Source of the DNA: CAILUG01 sp038125665
GTDB lineage: Bacteria; Pseudomonadota; Gammaproteobacteria; Pseudomonadales; Pseudohongiellaceae
Reading direction: 5' to 3'
Assembly (NCBI GenBank): GCA_038125665.1
Contig: JAYPEI010000004.1
Coordinates: forward strand, 133,329 to 197,328
DNA: 64,000 bases
The stretch's first letter is position 1, and the number at the start of each line of letters is the position of its first letter. The notes beneath the pieces are model-generated. The model ran no database searches. It had not been told where the DNA came from and saw only the letters and a program-made list of their open reading frames with translations. A program made the translations under genes and the position numbers. Shown here in pieces: positions 35,587-44,309 of the stretch.

Positions 35587-36615
35587 TCAGTTTGGCCGTC
35601 GTGTAGATTCTCTAATTTGCAATTCTGCAGGGACTATTTGTAGCTCGGGACACTCACGTCTTAACTTCTCATCCATGATCAGTTGAGCGGCTCTTTCTGC
35701 CATAGCGGCAAGAGGTTGCCTAACTGTGGTCAATGTGGGGGAAACTAATCTTGCAAGTGTTATGTCGTCAAAGCCCGCTATAGAAAGATCATCAGGAATA
35801 GTTAAACCCAATATTCTTGCCTGACGCATGACCCCGATAGCCATATCATCATTAGCTGCGAATATAGCTGTAGGTGGAGATTTCAATCCTAACAAATTCC
35901 TTGCTGCTTCTTCCCCAGAGCCCACGGAATTATCTCCATGAAAAACATGATTCTTAACAAAAGGCCGTTTTAAGGTTTCAAGAGCTTTTTTGTACCCTAA
36001 TAATCTATTAGAGACTGCACGATGGGAGGAGTTACCCGCGACAAAAGCAATGGACTCATGACCAATGCTGGCAAGATACAAGGTCATGGTAGAACTGATT
36101 TCTAAATCATTAGTGGCAATTGAGTAACTCCCTGATAACTTCTTGCCAGGTGAAAGAAGTATTATTGGTATTTCAGTAGCAAGGAGTGACTTAACTACAC
36201 CAGATTTACCTGAAATTGGGGCCGCCAAAATGATGCCATCAGGACGAACTTGTTGTACTAAGGAGATGAGTTCTTGCTTGATGTTGTCTGAGCGATAATT
36301 ACAGGGGTGTATCAATAGATCGTAGTGATTATTTTTGCAGGCTCTCAATGCGCCTTCCTGCATTTCCAAAATATAGCCAGCACTCGCCATCTGGTAGGTG
36401 GAGGGGTCATCGTAAACTAGTGCGATCAAATGAGACCTCTGACTCGCAAGGTTACGCGCGGATAAATTGGGTTGATAATTCAATGATTTAATCGCTTTAG
36501 ATACTCTCTCCATTGTTGAGGGGCTTACATTGGGCTCTCGATTGACAACTCTTGACACGGTTTTGATAGATACACCGGCCAATGTAGCGACATCTTCCAG
36601 AGTAGCTCTCTGCAT
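35587..36615 (-). CDS. LacI-family transcriptional repressor of the sugar locus
   Basis: A 342-residue regulator. The helix-turn-helix is TLEDVATLAGVSIKTVSRVV (5-24), then VNREPNVSPSTMERV with the hinge helix SLNYQPNLSARNLAS. A periplasmic-binding-like core follows (FAANDDMAIGVMRQARILGL, IPDDLSIAGFDDITLARLVS, PTLTTVRQPL). LacI proteins bind a palindrome and release it on binding a sugar. It is divergent from the TonB receptor and two perfect 14-bp palindromes lie in the shared region, so it probably regulates itself, the receptor and the transporter/hydrolase unit. The sugar ligand is unknown. Confidence 0.93.
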   Translation of the reverse strand: MQRATLEDVATLAGVSIKTVSRVVNREPNVSPSTMERVSKAIKSLNYQPNLSARNLASQRSHLIALVYDDPSTYQMASAGYILEMQEGALRACKNNHYDLLIHPCNYRSDNIKQELISLVQQVRPDGIILAAPISGKSGVVKSLLATEIPIILLSPGKKLSGSYSIATNDLEISSTMTLYLASIGHESIAFVAGNSSHRAVSNRLLGYKKALETLKRPFVKNHVFHGDNSVGSGEEAARNLLGLKSPPTAIFAANDDMAIGVMRQARILGLTIPDDLSIAGFDDITLARLVSPTLTTVRQPLAAMAERAAQLIMDEKLRRECPELQIVPAELQIRESTRRPN

Positions 36616-36676
36616 CTCTTCTCTAAGTCTCCTGATATAAGTCTGTTGATGGATAAGTCACGTATAGTATAACTTA

Positions 36677-36705
36677 TTGACAACGTTGTCAGCATCAGCT
36701 ATAAA
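36677..36705 (+). promoter_or_regulatory. Sigma-70 promoter of the TonB receptor gene
   Basis: TTGACA (36677-36682), a 17-base spacer and TATAAA (36700-36705), close to consensus. Transcription would start near 36712, inside the second palindrome. The first palindrome overlaps the -35 box, so a bound repressor would block both recognition and start. Confidence 0.75.
36678..36691. promoter_or_regulatory. LacI-type operator O1, perfect palindrome
   Basis: TGACAACGTTGTCA, a perfect 14-bp inverted repeat overlapping the -35 box of the receptor promoter. Its centre is 32 bp from that of O2, about three helical turns, which suits binding of two dimers on one face. Confidence 0.82.
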
Positions 36706-36709
36706 ACAC

Positions 36710-36723
36710 TGACAGCGCTGTCA
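36710..36723. promoter_or_regulatory. LacI-type operator O2, perfect palindrome
   Basis: TGACAGCGCTGTCA, a perfect 14-bp inverted repeat directly after the -10 box, covering the expected transcription start. The central CG and TGACA/TGTCA arms match O1 and the site at 31878. Confidence 0.82.
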
Positions 36724-36806
36724 AGATAGCAGCATTCAATCGGTTCAGCGTCAACTTTACGCTCCATATTAGTTATCACACTCAACTGTGTGTCAGGGGG
36801 AATTAA

Positions 36807-39638
36807 ATGTCTAAACTACAAAGCGCAATTCGCGTTGCATTGTTTCCTTTTGTAGGAATCTCCATGATGGCTGTTGATCAGCAAAGCTTAGCCGTCGAAA
36901 ATAATGATAACGAGAACGAGGCTCAACCGAGTATAGAGACAGTAACCGTCACGGCGACCCGACGCGAAACCGATATTATGGAAACTCCAATTGCTATTTC
37001 AGCTCTTCGAGAGGAAGAACTTCAAGCTCTTGGGCTGAATAATGTCAAAGATCTGAGCTATAACCTACCTGGTCTGTCTATCCAGAATACAGACAGCAGT
37101 GCACCTGTCATTACCTTACGCGGTATTCGTTCTGAGAATGTGACTGAGGTAGGCGATCCAGCTGTGGGTATTCATGTTGATGGCCTATATGTACCTAGAC
37201 CGCAAGGGGCTAATGCTTTAATGTTCGATTTAGAGCGTGCTGAGTTAATGCGTGGTCCTCAGGGTACACTTTTTGGTCGTAACTCCATCGTAGGCACCTT
37301 AAACATTGTTACAGCAAAGCCTAATTTTGATGGACAGAGTGGCTCAGTAACGCTGGGGACAGGCCGGTTCAATGAGCGTAATGTACGTGCACATTATAAT
37401 CTTCCTGTTACAGACAAATTTGCCATTCGAATAGCTGCAATGGCCGATCAGAAGGATTCTTTCTTGAATGGTTGGTACGATGGATCACAACCTGATTGGC
37501 GCTTCCTTCCTCAAAACGTGCGAAGTCAGTTCAAGCCAATTACCTCACAGGATCAAAAACTTACTGCGACAGATTACCAGTGGTATTTGGGTTGTCAGTC
37601 ATGGCAGGAAGGTTGCTGGGCAGATCCAGGCTGGCAAATAGGTCTGCCACAAACTAAGGTGAAGGCTGATCCTTCAACATTCTATAATAATGTTGATAAC
37701 TACGCTTGGAGAATAAGTGGGCTATATGAGATAGATCCCAGTAGTTCTCTCGTTTTGCAATATGAAGAATTCCAGGATGATGGTGCCGGGTGGCAAAACA
37801 TGTATTCCTGTGAGCAGATGGCTCTTAGAAGCGGTAAGCTCATGGGCGATCCTGCTGTCTATAATGCTAACACCTGTGAAGATATACAGGGTACAAACAA
37901 CCGTTATACCTCTTACGTAAATACGCCAGGTATTGTTGACATGAACATCCAGTCAACTCGCCTAATCTATACCAAGGAGTTCAGTAACACTAAGTTTACC
38001 GCAAAATATGGACAGCAAGCACTTAATCAGTACTCCCAGTGGGATACAGATGGTGGAGCAAACGCTGGTTGGGATATGGCCTTCGTTATACAGGATTACG
38101 AAGCAAAATCAGATGTGTTCGATTTAGAAATACTAGGCAGTTTTGGTCAACTTGACTGGGTATTGGGTGGATTCTATATGAAGGAAGATAACGACATGTT
38201 AGCTTACTTCCACGCCACACAAAATGGAGACTCCATCTTTGATCAGCCTGATCGCGTTATCGAAGCTAAAGCAATCTTTGGACAGGGTACCTATGCCTTA
38301 AACGACTCTATGTTTCTAACTTTGGGTTTAAGACACACTGCAGATAACAAATCTGATGTTGGGGGTCGTACTTACGACTGTTCTGTTTGGAACTCATGCT
38401 ATCCATCTACTGAAGTTTGGGGTCAGCGTTTTCTTTTTCCTGAAACACTTAATGCTCTTACACCAGACTTCCATGTTGCAGGTGGAAAGATAGCCGGAGT
38501 TAATTGTGAGGGAGCTGGCGGTCCCTATGGTGGAGGTCCTTATTTGGGTGCAACTGGATGTATGGTTGAAGTAGGCCGCAATGACGTTTCTGAAACCTAT
38601 AGTAACACGGATTGGCGTCTAGGTTTCGATTGGCAGGTTTCTGATACTGACTTCTTTTACACCTACCTAGCTACTGGTTTTAAGGCAGGTAGTATCGCAG
38701 ATCAGTACGTTCGTGGTGAAAATTCTGTTCATCCCGAGGGTCCTGGATCTAAAGTGAATACCTCATACGATTCAGAAACTGCCCTGACATTCGAGTTGGG
38801 GTATAAAACACGTTTACTTGATGGTCGTTTAAATATATCCGCGAACTATTACCGGACTGATTACGACGGCAAGCAGTGGACTGGTAACATTCCTGTGGAT
38901 GTTGTAACAGCCACAGAGTTCAATCGTGTCACTCAACAAGTAGAAGAAGTGCAGAAAGTAGTGACTATATGGGGCACAACAAACTTTGGTAATCAGTTAA
39001 TGCAAGGCCTAGAGCTGGAGTTTAATTTTATCCCTTACGATGGTGCACGCTTAAATGGTTGGGTCACTTTGATGGATTCAGAGATCAAGGATGACTTTAT
39101 TACTCAGTGGTATTACGGTATGGATGCTCAATTTGGAAGACCGTACGATCAGTCTATAGCTAACGTCCCAGAAAATGCTGTCAACTTGAAAGGGAACGAA
39201 GCACCATACTCCCCAGATATCGCCTTTACTATAAGATTCGAGCATACCTTCTATCTTGGGCAATATGGTCAGTTAACTCCTTCAATAAATTATCACTGGC
39301 AAAGTGAAGACTACCTATCTATATGGAACGCCGACAAACATGTGAATGATCCAGGTGGATATGGTACCGGTTTTAGTGGTAATGGAGATTTCGTAGACCT
39401 CCCTGGTTACTTTGCGGACGACGTACGTACTTTTGGCGACAAGCGTGATTCTTGGGGTATGACGGATCTACTAGTAACTTACAAACCAGATGATAACTCA
39501 AGCTGGTACGTGCAAGCCTATGGATATAATATCACGAATGAAGAGATTGCTTGGTGGCGAGGTGTAGAAGCGGGGCAACCTAGAGGCTCATATTCAGCAC
39601 CAGCACAATATGGTGTTCGCCTTGGATATTTCTGGTAA
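36807..39638 (+). CDS. TonB-dependent outer-membrane receptor, sugar type
   Basis: A 943-residue receptor. An N-terminal signal region (VALFPFVGISMMAVDQQSLA) is followed by a TonB box (ETVTVTATRRE, 43-53), the plug domain (LGLNNVKDLSYNLPGLSIQ, VITLRGIRSENVTEVGDPAV, RAELMRGPQGTLFGRNSIVG, LNIVTAKP) and a long beta-barrel ending in the aromatic residue of GVRLGYFW. Surface loops hold unusual cysteine pairs (CQSWQEGCW, DCSVWNSC), perhaps disulfides. The class is typical of oligosaccharide import in marine bacteria, and the operators, LacI and hydrolase neighbours agree. Substrate is inferred. GGGGG precedes the ATG by about 7 bases. Confidence 0.93.
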   Translation: MSKLQSAIRVALFPFVGISMMAVDQQSLAVENNDNENEAQPSIETVTVTATRRETDIMETPIAISALREEELQALGLNNVKDLSYNLPGLSIQNTDSSAPVITLRGIRSENVTEVGDPAVGIHVDGLYVPRPQGANALMFDLERAELMRGPQGTLFGRNSIVGTLNIVTAKPNFDGQSGSVTLGTGRFNERNVRAHYNLPVTDKFAIRIAAMADQKDSFLNGWYDGSQPDWRFLPQNVRSQFKPITSQDQKLTATDYQWYLGCQSWQEGCWADPGWQIGLPQTKVKADPSTFYNNVDNYAWRISGLYEIDPSSSLVLQYEEFQDDGAGWQNMYSCEQMALRSGKLMGDPAVYNANTCEDIQGTNNRYTSYVNTPGIVDMNIQSTRLIYTKEFSNTKFTAKYGQQALNQYSQWDTDGGANAGWDMAFVIQDYEAKSDVFDLEILGSFGQLDWVLGGFYMKEDNDMLAYFHATQNGDSIFDQPDRVIEAKAIFGQGTYALNDSMFLTLGLRHTADNKSDVGGRTYDCSVWNSCYPSTEVWGQRFLFPETLNALTPDFHVAGGKIAGVNCEGAGGPYGGGPYLGATGCMVEVGRNDVSETYSNTDWRLGFDWQVSDTDFFYTYLATGFKAGSIADQYVRGENSVHPEGPGSKVNTSYDSETALTFELGYKTRLLDGRLNISANYYRTDYDGKQWTGNIPVDVVTATEFNRVTQQVEEVQKVVTIWGTTNFGNQLMQGLELEFNFIPYDGARLNGWVTLMDSEIKDDFITQWYYGMDAQFGRPYDQSIANVPENAVNLKGNEAPYSPDIAFTIRFEHTFYLGQYGQLTPSINYHWQSEDYLSIWNADKHVNDPGGYGTGFSGNGDFVDLPGYFADDVRTFGDKRDSWGMTDLLVTYKPDDNSSWYVQAYGYNITNEEIAWWRGVEAGQPRGSYSAPAQYGVRLGYFW

Positions 39639-39666
39639 CAGAAAGTTCCCGTGTTGTGGAATGAAC

Positions 39667-39696
39667 ATGCCGCTAGTTCGCTAGTGGCATTTTTTC
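39667..39696 (+). terminator. Intrinsic terminator of the TonB receptor gene
   Basis: A 10-bp stem (ATGCCGCTAG with CTAGTGGCAT, one G-U pair) closed by a stable TTCG tetraloop and followed by a run of T. It lies 29 bases after the receptor stop, before the convergent phosphoribosyltransferase gene. Confidence 0.9.
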
Positions 39697-39723
39697 TCTT
39701 CAAATAAGTTAGAAAGTAGAGCT

Positions 39724-40338
39724 TTAAGATCTGAGAGTTATTTGCTCTAAAAGTTTTTCACTAAGCTCCTTCTTGTTATCAATTATTTCTTCTGTAGACA
39801 ATCCGCACAACTCATGAGGAAATACTACCCATTGGGATGTTTCTTTATAAAAATAATCAGGATCATATGCATGTTGATTATGCTGGCGGTGAAACCAACC
39901 TACGCAAGTTAGGATGTCACGCCCAGGCGCTTGCAACAGGCTGCGTACTTTCATAATCGTGTTGCCTGAGTCCCAGATATCATCCACTATTAAGATACGG
40001 TTACATCCGATGGCTCGTTCTAAAAGAAGCTCTGTACCTACTACCTTAACTTCCCCGGGGGAGTCTATCCCAGTATAACTACTTGTCTGTAGACAATGAT
40101 GTTGACAGTTCAGTCTTTGGTTCTTATGTGTCTCACTGAATAGTGCCAGTGTTTCTTGTAAGGCTGTGCCCAGTAAAGCGCCACCACGCCAGAGGACCAC
40201 GACCAAATCTGGAAAAAGTTGGCGGTTAATTATTTCCATAGCTAAATCTTGACCAGCCTGTAGCACTTCCTTGCTGCTAAGGTAGATTTTAGGCGTCGCT
40301 TCTGGTTTATTTACATTTTTAATCATGACGAAAATCAT
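39724..40338 (-). CDS. Purine phosphoribosyltransferase-like protein
   Basis: A 204-residue type I phosphoribosyltransferase. The PRPP loop is ILIVDDIWDSGNTIMKV (about 124-140), the early strand reads PDLVVVLWRGGALLGTALQE, and the C-terminus SQWVVFPHEL resembles xanthine/hypoxanthine/guanine enzymes of the archaeal-like type. It would salvage a purine base with PRPP, base preference unknown. Another Met four codons in (40326) is possible. Its start is only 12 bases from the divergent symporter start at 40351, so the two promoters must overlap the other gene. Confidence 0.8.
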   Translation of the reverse strand: MIFVMIKNVNKPEATPKIYLSSKEVLQAGQDLAMEIINRQLFPDLVVVLWRGGALLGTALQETLALFSETHKNQRLNCQHHCLQTSSYTGIDSPGEVKVVGTELLLERAIGCNRILIVDDIWDSGNTIMKVRSLLQAPGRDILTCVGWFHRQHNQHAYDPDYFYKETSQWVVFPHELCGLSTEEIIDNKKELSEKLLEQITLRS

Positions 40339-40350
40339 AACAGGAGTTAC

Positions 40351-42012
40351 ATGGAAGCGTTTAATAATTTCCTACTGAGTCTTGATAATTTATTAGGTTC
40401 ATCTGCTTGGTTTCCATTTGCTTTGTTGGGGGTGGGACTTTTTTTTACAATCTACTTGGGGTTTCCCCAAATTCGTTACTTCTCTCATGCTTGGGATGTG
40501 ACAAAGGGTAAGTTCGATAATTTAAAAGATCCTGGTGATACTTCTCATAGGCAAGCACTATTTACCGCGCTTTCCGGTACGGTAGGAACAGGTAATATAG
40601 GAGGAGTGGGGCTAGCGATTTTTATTGGTGGCCCCGCTGCTTTATTTTGGATGTGGGTAACTGCATTTTTTGGTATGGCGACCAAGATGGTAGAGGTTTC
40701 TCTTTCTCATAAATACCGTCAGGTGGACAGAGAAGGGCAGATGGTAGGAGGCCCGATGTTTTATATGGAGAAGGGGCTAGGCTTAAAATGGCTTGCTATT
40801 TTTTTTGCTATCGCGACTGTTATCTGCTCTTTTGGTACCGGTAACCTTCCCCAAAGCAATAATATTGCTATTAGCGTTCAGTCTTCGTTTGGCGTAGAGC
40901 CTTGGATGACAGGTCTGGTCCTTTCTATTTTACTTGGACTCGTTATAGTTGGCGGAATTCATCGTATAGCGCTGGTTGCTAATGCCATCGTTCCAACCAT
41001 GGCAATTATCTACCTACTTGGAGCCCTAACTGTATTGCTTAATAATATCGATGGAGTGATTCCCGCATTCTTACAAGTATTTTCAGATGCCTTCACGGGT
41101 TCTGCTGCTACTGGTGGCTTTCTAGGGGCAAGTTTCGCTTATGCGTTTAATAGAGGAGTGAATCGAGGCTTGTTTTCTAATGAGGCTGGACAGGGATCTG
41201 CCCCTATTGCTCACGCCTCTGCCAGAGCGCCTGAGCATGTTTCAGAAGGGATGGTCTCATTGTTGGAGCCCTTTATTGATACTTTGATTATTTGCACAGT
41301 CACGGGTTTAGTGATTTTGGCTTCAGGTGCTTGGACACAGAAATTCCAAAATGACTTCCAGCAAGCAGATCTATTCTTTGTTAATGGTAATTATAGTGAG
41401 CAATTACCCGAAGATAGATTAGCGTTGGTGACACTATTAAATGGAGAAAAGGGCCAAGCATCCCTTTTTACAGGAGAGTTAAGTGTAAGCTCAGGGGAAT
41501 TGATATCTGATGAGCTTGATCTGACTATCTTACATGCTAGATCTGTAGCAGAGGAAGTAAAATTCATTACTCAGGCGGGGCCATATTCAGGCACTTTGAG
41601 TATAGTAGATGGTAAGCTCAGTGATGTAGATGTTATTGTTTCAGGTCTATCTCGAGTTCACTCTGCCGCCTTGACCACATTATCTTTCAATTTTGGTTAC
41701 CTCGGTAATAATGGTCAGTACATTGTTGCTCTCTCATTGATACTTTTTGCTTTTTCTACCTCATTAGCTTGGTCTTACTATGGAGATCGCGCAGTTATTT
41801 ATTTGCTAGGATCTAAAGCAGTACTTCCATACCGATTAATTTATTGTCTAGGCTTTTTTGTGGCATCCTTCAGTGATACCACAGTTGTCTGGAATATTGC
41901 TGCTGTAGGTATTGTTGTAATGACTCTGCCGAATCTTATCGCCATTCTTTTGTTACGCACCGAAGTGAAAGACATGGTCCGAGAGTACTGGGAAAAGTTC
42001 AGTAAAAAATAA
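40351..42012 (+). CDS. Sodium:alanine/glycine symporter (AgcS family) with an inserted domain
   Basis: A 553-residue membrane protein with AgcS signatures: SGTVGTGNIGGVGLAIFIGG, MATKMVEVSLSHKYR, GGPMFYMEKGLG, SFGTGNLPQSNNIA, FNRGVNRGLFSNEAGQGSAP and AHASARAPEHVSEGMVSLLE. Usual members are about 450-490 residues. The extra length is a soluble block of about 100 residues (about 332-440, from TQKFQNDFQ to SGLSRVHSAA) between two helix groups, with beta-like repeats. It imports a small amino acid with Na+. AGGAG lies 6 bases before the ATG. Confidence 0.9.
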   Translation: MEAFNNFLLSLDNLLGSSAWFPFALLGVGLFFTIYLGFPQIRYFSHAWDVTKGKFDNLKDPGDTSHRQALFTALSGTVGTGNIGGVGLAIFIGGPAALFWMWVTAFFGMATKMVEVSLSHKYRQVDREGQMVGGPMFYMEKGLGLKWLAIFFAIATVICSFGTGNLPQSNNIAISVQSSFGVEPWMTGLVLSILLGLVIVGGIHRIALVANAIVPTMAIIYLLGALTVLLNNIDGVIPAFLQVFSDAFTGSAATGGFLGASFAYAFNRGVNRGLFSNEAGQGSAPIAHASARAPEHVSEGMVSLLEPFIDTLIICTVTGLVILASGAWTQKFQNDFQQADLFFVNGNYSEQLPEDRLALVTLLNGEKGQASLFTGELSVSSGELISDELDLTILHARSVAEEVKFITQAGPYSGTLSIVDGKLSDVDVIVSGLSRVHSAALTTLSFNFGYLGNNGQYIVALSLILFAFSTSLAWSYYGDRAVIYLLGSKAVLPYRLIYCLGFFVASFSDTTVVWNIAAVGIVVMTLPNLIAILLLRTEVKDMVREYWEKFSKK

Positions 42013-42187
42013 AATAGTTCAATTTAGATTCTGCTAGATCTGATTTCGTGGGGCAAAATTAATTCACAATAAAAACTCAGGCAAGTACAAGTCATAGAAT
42101 TAATTACCAATCAAGGGTCAAAAGTTTACTAGGACCCATGCAATTTAAGTAGTGGGCAAAGTTTCTGAGTAGTAAAATTAAATCAGC

Positions 42188-43225
42188 TTATTCAGACTCG
42201 GTGGACGAGTCTGTGGTGCCGGGATCTCCCATGACACCAAAAGTTAACACATTTATTAGGGAGCGTTTGCGTTGAATTTCAGGGATAGCGAATGTGTACT
42301 CATCTCCACGTGGTCGTTTCTTCGGAGCCAGCGGTGCATCTCTTTTATTGGAGCCAAGAACACCGAAGCTCACTGAATACAGGAATGAGGGGTCGGTAAT
42401 TTGAGTGCTGACCAGGAAATTACCTTCAGCGTCAAGTTGCTCACTATTAGGGTAGTTCTCAGTAAGTACCAATAAAGAACGATCAGCTAGGTCGTTGAGG
42501 CCTAGTCGCAGATACATTTCTGTAGTGATTTCTAGTCCTCTTTGAACAGAGGGTGCCCCTGGATAGTTTTCGACAACAAACCGTGCTCTATTGAGAGCGC
42601 TTAAATAAGCTTGACGCTTGATATAGAATTCTGCCACATGAATTTCATACTCAGCTAACAAATTCCGTAAATACAGCATACGAGCGCGAGCATCGCCTGC
42701 GTAGCTAGAGTTGGGAAAACGCGACAATAATTGGGCAAAATCCGAGAAAGATTCACGAGCCTTGCCAGGGTCACGCTTACTTGGATCAGTGGGTAGCCAC
42801 CTACCTAGGATCCGGGAATCTTCGGTGTAGTAAGCCATACCCTTCATATAAAAGGCATAATCTAGGTTGGGGTCATCAGGATATAGACGAATAAACCGAT
42901 CGGCTGCAGCACGTGCAGCCTCTGGTTCACCGTTTTTGTAGTAGGCGAAAATCAGTTCAAGTTGTGACTGAGCAGCATACTCACCAAAAGGAAACTGCGC
43001 CTCAATTTGTTGCATAATGGCAATGGCGCGAGGCCAATTACTACTGTTCATAGAGCGCTCACCCTCTCTCCAGAGGATGCTTTCACCAGTATTGGAGAAG
43101 TCTTCTTCGGTTTTACTACAACCTTGCAATAATAGGAATAGACAGAAAGCTATACCTAGGTTCCTTTTTAGAACAGTAGTTATAGATGGTTTCAAAGTGG
43201 TCGATAAGTTTAATACAGGTTTCAC
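42188..43225 (-). CDS. bamD: BamD outer-membrane assembly lipoprotein
   Basis: A 345-residue lipoprotein. The lipobox is LLLQGCS, after the hydrophobic signal AFCLFL. The body is TPR-like and shows the BamD motifs WPRAIAIMQQIEAQFPFGEY, AQLELIFAYYKNGE-like, AAADRFIRLYP and LDYAFYMKGMAYY. BamD works with BamA in inserting beta-barrel proteins in the outer membrane. E. coli BamD is about 245 residues; here about 90 extra C-terminal residues are present, including a basic stretch (KRDAPLAPKKRPRG). The start is a GTG without a clear ribosome site and is uncertain. It is divergent from rluD, as in E. coli. Confidence 0.93.
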   Translation of the reverse strand: MKPVLNLSTTLKPSITTVLKRNLGIAFCLFLLLQGCSKTEEDFSNTGESILWREGERSMNSSNWPRAIAIMQQIEAQFPFGEYAAQSQLELIFAYYKNGEPEAARAAADRFIRLYPDDPNLDYAFYMKGMAYYTEDSRILGRWLPTDPSKRDPGKARESFSDFAQLLSRFPNSSYAGDARARMLYLRNLLAEYEIHVAEFYIKRQAYLSALNRARFVVENYPGAPSVQRGLEITTEMYLRLGLNDLADRSLLVLTENYPNSEQLDAEGNFLVSTQITDPSFLYSVSFGVLGSNKRDAPLAPKKRPRGDEYTFAIPEIQRKRSLINVLTFGVMGDPGTTDSSTESE

Positions 43226-43328
43226 GGAGTTTTTACCAAGTCGCTTCTGTTTGGATATTACCTTTTATATGCGTTAGTGTACTATCAATTTTTTTAGTGG
43301 TCGAACCTGAATTAACAGGAAAACGAAA

Positions 43329-44309
43329 ATGTCATACCCAGATTCATCCCTGAGAACCCCTATCACCCATGAAAAGCGTACCATCCCAATGGACAATGGT
43401 GGGTTGCGTCTAGATCAGGCAGCTGCCCTGGCTTATCCAGAGTTCTCTCGCAGTCGGCTACAGCAGTGGCTTAAAGAAGGGGTATTAATCCTAAATGGCA
43501 AACCCGGACGTGGAAGAGATAAAGTGTTGGGGGGAGAAGTACTGCAACTTCTAGCCGAACAACAGACTATGATAGAAGACGCTCCAGAGGCTATGCCCCT
43601 GGATATTATTTATGAAGATGAAGATATCCTTGTTCTCAATAAAGCAGCAGGTTTGGTAGTCCATCCCGCTGCTGGTAACCGTGAAGGAACCTTACTAAAT
43701 GGCTTGTTGCATCATGTTGCAGATCTTGTCTCTATTCCTCGCGCAGGAATTGTCCATCGTTTAGATAAAGATACTTCAGGGTTGATGGTGGTTGCAAAAA
43801 CATTGGAAGCTCATCTGGACTTAGTTGAGCAGTTACAAGCTAGGACAGTATCCAGAATTTATGATGCTGTTGTCTATGGAGTGCTAACTGCAGGGGGTAA
43901 AGTAGACGCCCCCCTCGGTCGTCACCCTTCAAATAGGCAAAAAAGAGCCGTTTCAGCTGGTGGAGATGCCCGAGAAGCAGTTACCCATTATCGAGTGCAA
44001 GAGCGTTACAGGAGCCATACTTTAGTGCAATGTCAACTCGAAACAGGTCGTACACACCAGATTAGAGTACATATGGCACACATTGGTCATGCCCTATTAG
44101 GTGATCCGCTGTATGGAGGCAGACTACGTTTACCAAAAGGAGCTTCACCTGAATTCGCCAATTTTTTAGGAGGGTTCAGGCGTCAAGCATTACATGCCAG
44201 AGAGCTTACGTTTGAACATCCTAAAACACACGAGATTATGAGTTTTAGCGCAACTGTTCCAGAGGATATGCAGACACTACTTAGTCTGCTTGCTGTTGAT
44301 GCAAAGTAA
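43329..44309 (+). CDS. rluD: 23S rRNA pseudouridine synthase RluD
   Basis: A 326-residue enzyme that makes pseudouridines in helix 69 of 23S rRNA. An N-terminal S4-like domain (LRLDQAAALAYPEFSRSRLQ) leads to the catalytic domain with the active-site Asp in HRLDKDTSGLMVVAKT, and CQLETGRTHQIRVHMAHIGH. It is divergent from bamD and followed by pgeF and clpB, the same order as in E. coli (yfiO-rluD-yfiH-clpB). Its 3' end overlaps the pgeF start by 11 bases. Confidence 0.94.
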   Translation: MSYPDSSLRTPITHEKRTIPMDNGGLRLDQAAALAYPEFSRSRLQQWLKEGVLILNGKPGRGRDKVLGGEVLQLLAEQQTMIEDAPEAMPLDIIYEDEDILVLNKAAGLVVHPAAGNREGTLLNGLLHHVADLVSIPRAGIVHRLDKDTSGLMVVAKTLEAHLDLVEQLQARTVSRIYDAVVYGVLTAGGKVDAPLGRHPSNRQKRAVSAGGDAREAVTHYRVQERYRSHTLVQCQLETGRTHQIRVHMAHIGHALLGDPLYGGRLRLPKGASPEFANFLGGFRRQALHARELTFEHPKTHEIMSFSATVPEDMQTLLSLLAVDAK

